Source: Thalassospira australica
Lineage (GTDB): Bacteria > Pseudomonadota > Alphaproteobacteria > Rhodospirillales > Thalassospiraceae
DNA length: 64,000 bases
Direction of reading: 5' to 3'
Assembly: GCF_000763295.1 (NCBI RefSeq)
Contig: NZ_JRJE01000031.1
Span: 555,068-619,067 of the forward strand
The notes below the pieces were generated by a model that worked only from the letters and a program-made list of their open reading frames with translations, made no database searches and was not told the origin of the DNA. Position numbers and translations under genes: made by a program. This document shows, in pieces, positions 62,343 to 64,000 of this stretch (its first letter is position 1; the number at the start of each line of letters is the position of its first letter).

Positions 62343-63211
62343 GACGCTGCCTCAAAACGTTTTTCGCACATTGCGACCAAATGCTGATCGGCGCGTGCCG
62401 CCTCACGGGCCAGAACATCCCAGCTTGGCACATCATTGTCCCATTCAATCAGGGTCGGACGCGGACCAATACGCGCAATCAGGCGATCAAAAAGCGCCCA
62501 GACCGGATCTGCGACCGGGCGTGAATGAGTATCGATCAGAACATCATCATCGGGGTTGGCATCCTGTTCATGTCCGGCCAGATGGATTTCCCCCACCAGA
62601 TCGCCGGGCACGGCATCCATGAAGCGATTAGCATCAAAACCAAGATTATGAGCCGAGATGTAAACATTGTTCACATCAATCAACAAACCGCACCCGCTAC
62701 GCCGTGCAGCTTCGGTGATAAATTCAAGTTCAGGGATCGAATTTTGCGGTAGCCCCAAATAAGAAGTCGGGTTTTCGATCAAAATCCGTCGCCCAATATA
62801 ATCCTGCAGCTGATCAATTGCGCCAACCAATTGATCCAATGATGTTTCGGTCATCGGGGTTGGCAGCAGGTCTGCCATATAAAGGCCTTCGTGCGACGAC
62901 CAGGCAATATGTTCGGACACCATCGCGGGATTGAACCGATCCACCAGACGCTTGAGATCGGCCAAATGACGTTCACTAAGCTTCTCTCCGCCGCCGAGGG
63001 ATAATCCAACCCCATGCATGGAAACGGGATAGCGTCCGCATAATTCTTCAAGCATGGCAAGACGTGGCCCACCGGCAACCATGTAGTTTTCCGGATGGAC
63101 TTCAAACCAGCCGACAGATGGCTCCCCGCCAAACACATCTTGAGCATGTTCGGCCTTAAAACCGACACCGGCCGTTTCGGGAAGCTCGGAAAACCTGCTA
63201 ACCTGTTCCAT
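62339..63211 (-). CDS. bufB: DUF692 multinuclear iron oxygenase (MNIO), BufB-like
   Basis: A 290-residue TIM-barrel iron enzyme of the MbnB/TglH/BufB superfamily. Metal-ligand motifs are visible: WFEVHPENYM, then SMHGVGLSLGG, VSEHIAWSSH, LIENPTSYL, LIDVNNVYISAHN, EIHLAGHEQ and LIDTHSRPV, LIEWDNDVP. MNIOs use two or three iron atoms and oxygen to rebuild peptide cysteines, in bufferins to thiooxazole groups that bind copper. ATG at 63211 follows GAAGG by 7 nt; the ATG at 63232 is less likely. The precursor gene lies just upstream, separated by an attenuator hairpin. Confidence 0.92.
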   Translation of the reverse strand: MEQVSRFSELPETAGVGFKAEHAQDVFGGEPSVGWFEVHPENYMVAGGPRLAMLEELCGRYPVSMHGVGLSLGGGEKLSERHLADLKRLVDRFNPAMVSEHIAWSSHEGLYMADLLPTPMTETSLDQLVGAIDQLQDYIGRRILIENPTSYLGLPQNSIPELEFITEAARRSGCGLLIDVNNVYISAHNLGFDANRFMDAVPGDLVGEIHLAGHEQDANPDDDVLIDTHSRPVADPVWALFDRLIARIGPRPTLIEWDNDVPSWDVLAREAARADQHLVAMCEKRFEAAS

Positions 63212-63253
63212 AGCCGCACCTTCATCCATCATTTATCGACCAACATACATCAA

Positions 63254-63319
63254 GAAAATCGGGGAAGACGGTCAGCACACCGGGGCAAACTTGGGGGGAG
63301 GCGTGCACTGACCGTCTTC
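63254..63319 (-). terminator. Attenuator-type hairpin between bufA and bufB
   Basis: A perfect 12-bp stem, GAAGACGGTCAG (63264-63275) with CTGACCGTCTTC (63308-63319), spans a 32-nt loop. On the minus strand it is followed by CCCGATTTTCTTG. Partial termination here would give more precursor than enzyme. Confidence 0.65.
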
Positions 63320-63332
63320 AGGGGTCAGGGAC

Positions 63333-63632
63333 TTAGCCCTGGGGAATATCGCGCTCAAGCGCATCAAGACTGCCCATCACTTCGCGGCCATCTGCCGTGG
63401 TGAAGCTCATATCTTCGCAGGTGCCTGCCGGAACCAGCTTCCAGGCATTGCCCTGATAATCGACAGTCGACGTCCCGGCACAGGTCGTGCCCGGACCTGC
63501 TGCACAGTCATTCTGACCGGCAAGTGATACACCAAAACATTTTTCCTTTGCGCCATCTGCAGACGCCTGCTCAACAGCAGCCATTGAAACAGCAGCACTC
63601 AATGCTGCGCCCAGAACCATTGCTTTTTTCAT
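63333..63632 (-). CDS. bufA: Bufferin precursor peptide (DUF2282, BufA1-like)
   Basis: A 99-residue secreted RiPP precursor. A Sec signal peptide (core [14 protein letters not shown]) ends near ASA at residue 25. The mature peptide has four cysteines, Cys32, Cys43, Cys51 and Cys72, in the family pattern [26 protein letters not shown] and PAGTCEDM. In characterised bufferins two of the four are converted by the MNIO enzyme and the peptide buffers copper in the periplasm. ATG at 63632 has GAAGGG 8 nt upstream; an extension to 63671 is not needed. A 9-bp dyad (63646-63687) touches the ribosome-binding region. Confidence 0.92.
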   Translation of the reverse strand: MKKAMVLGAALSAAVSMAAVEQASADGAKEKCFGVSLAGQNDCAAGPGTTCAGTSTVDYQGNAWKLVPAGTCEDMSFTTADGREVMGSLDALERDIPQG

Positions 63633-63645
63633 CGTCGTTTCCCTT

Positions 63646-63687
63646 CGGTTAAATTCGGAACACCACATCAAAGTGATGATTTAACCG
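63646..63687 (-). promoter_or_regulatory. Large dyad in the bufA leader or promoter
   Basis: Arms CGGTTAAAT (63646-63654) and ATTTAACCG (63679-63687) pair perfectly around 24 nt, inside which CATCA-aag-TGATG (63666-63678) forms a second stem. The near arm directly abuts the Shine-Dalgarno sequence of bufA. It could be an operator or a control hairpin in the leader. Confidence 0.5.
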
Positions 63688-63820
63688 TAAGGGGGATAAG
63701 CACTGCGGTCACTGCACCATTCGCACACGCATTGTCAAAGCGCCGTGAGGTTACATGACCAAGTGCTCACAAAGCCGTGAGGGACCTTCTGGGATTAATG
63801 GCCTGAAAATATGCCAAAAC

Positions 63821-63856
63821 GACAAAACCCCCGACCAATGAAGGTCGAGGGTTTTC
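63821..63856 (-). terminator. Terminator of the rRNA operon
   Basis: Arms AAAACCC-c-CGACC (63824-63836) and GGTCG-a-GGGTTTT (63843-63855) form a long stem with one internal mismatch, followed on the minus strand by GTCGTTTTGG. It lies about 45 nt after the 3' end of 5S rRNA. Confidence 0.8.
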
Positions 63857-63901
63857 TAGGATGTCACGTGTTTATAGGGAATATGGTGCTGTATTTGGAA
63901 A

Positions 63902-64000
63902 GCCCGGCGGTGACCTACTCTCCCGTGCCTTAAGACAAAGTACCATCGGCGCAGGCTGGTTTCACTTCTGAGTTCGGGAAGGGATCAGGTGGTTCCCGGC
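63902..64000 (-). rRNA. rrf: 5S ribosomal RNA, 3' part (runs off window)
   Basis: The minus strand reads as the last 100 or so bases of 5S rRNA: the loop-B/C region CCCTTCCCGAACTCAGAAGTG, the GCGCCGATGGTACT loop-E area, and the closing GGTCACCGCCGGGC end that pairs with the 5' end beyond the window. The 5' portion and presumably 23S and 16S lie to the right. The operon is transcribed toward the bufferin genes and ends at the terminator at 63821-63856. Confidence 0.95.

Overview
The window looks like chromosome of a marine or plant-associated alphaproteobacterium, most likely Rhodospirillales and close to Thalassospira. This rests on gene content and style (GC-rich coding, a DUF3126 protein, an AraD1/GguC protein, two TRAP systems, PF07310 PAS proteins, a bufferin operon), not on a database match. 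A 5S rRNA gene lies at the right edge, so an rrn operon enters from that side. No transposase, integrase, CRISPR array or tRNA gene was recognised.

Layout. (1) 1-10302: beta-ketoadipate pathway for protocatechuate (pcaDCHG, pcaIJF, pcaB on the minus strand), a divergent PcaQ-type LysR regulator, and a TRAP transporter whose upstream region carries the same GGTTAT half-sites as the pca promoter. (2) 10415-15003: a PobR-like AraC regulator, a GNAT acetyltransferase and a NitT/TauT-type ABC transporter. (3) 15004-18530: a flavoprotein with an altered 3' end, an AT-rich FRG-domain gene, a Fic toxin/antitoxin pair and a small Cys/His-rich secreted protein. (4) 18687-27498: methyltransferase, an MFS-MarR-SIP operon with a double operator, glutathione-independent formaldehyde dehydrogenase, DUF3126, GST, hpt and membrane stress proteins. 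(5) 27751-36356: pobA, which makes the protocatechuate consumed by region 1, a lone solute-binding protein, and a glucosylglycerate cluster (gpgP, gpgS and a GH13 phosphorylase) interrupted by three tandem PAS-domain paralogues and the relic of a fourth. (6) 36518-42814: a ThDP enzyme with an IclR regulator, an AraC/MFS pair and a GC-rich cupin DMSP-lyase gene that looks acquired. (7) 42958-52440: a pentose/hexose cluster (AraD1, SDR dehydrogenase, FadR-type regulator, YtfQRT-YjfF ABC transporter, GalM). (8) 52450-60311: an AT-rich membrane-protein islet, then a GntR-controlled TakP-like TRAP transporter beside a gamma-glutamyltransferase-fold enzyme of the oxamate-amidohydrolase type. (9) 60418-64000: LysE exporter, a four-gene bufferin RiPP operon (precursor, MNIO enzyme, partner, DoxX) and the 5S rRNA.

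How it fits together. PobA plus Pca enzymes take 4-hydroxybenzoate to succinyl-CoA and acetyl-CoA, with the TRAP system as the probable importer. GpgS, GpgP and the phosphorylase can build and recycle the compatible solute glucosylglycerate. The bufferin operon is the most unusual system: a secreted four-Cys peptide probably modified by an iron oxygenase to a metal-binding form, with an attenuator hairpin between precursor and enzyme genes and a large dyad next to the precursor's ribosome binding site.
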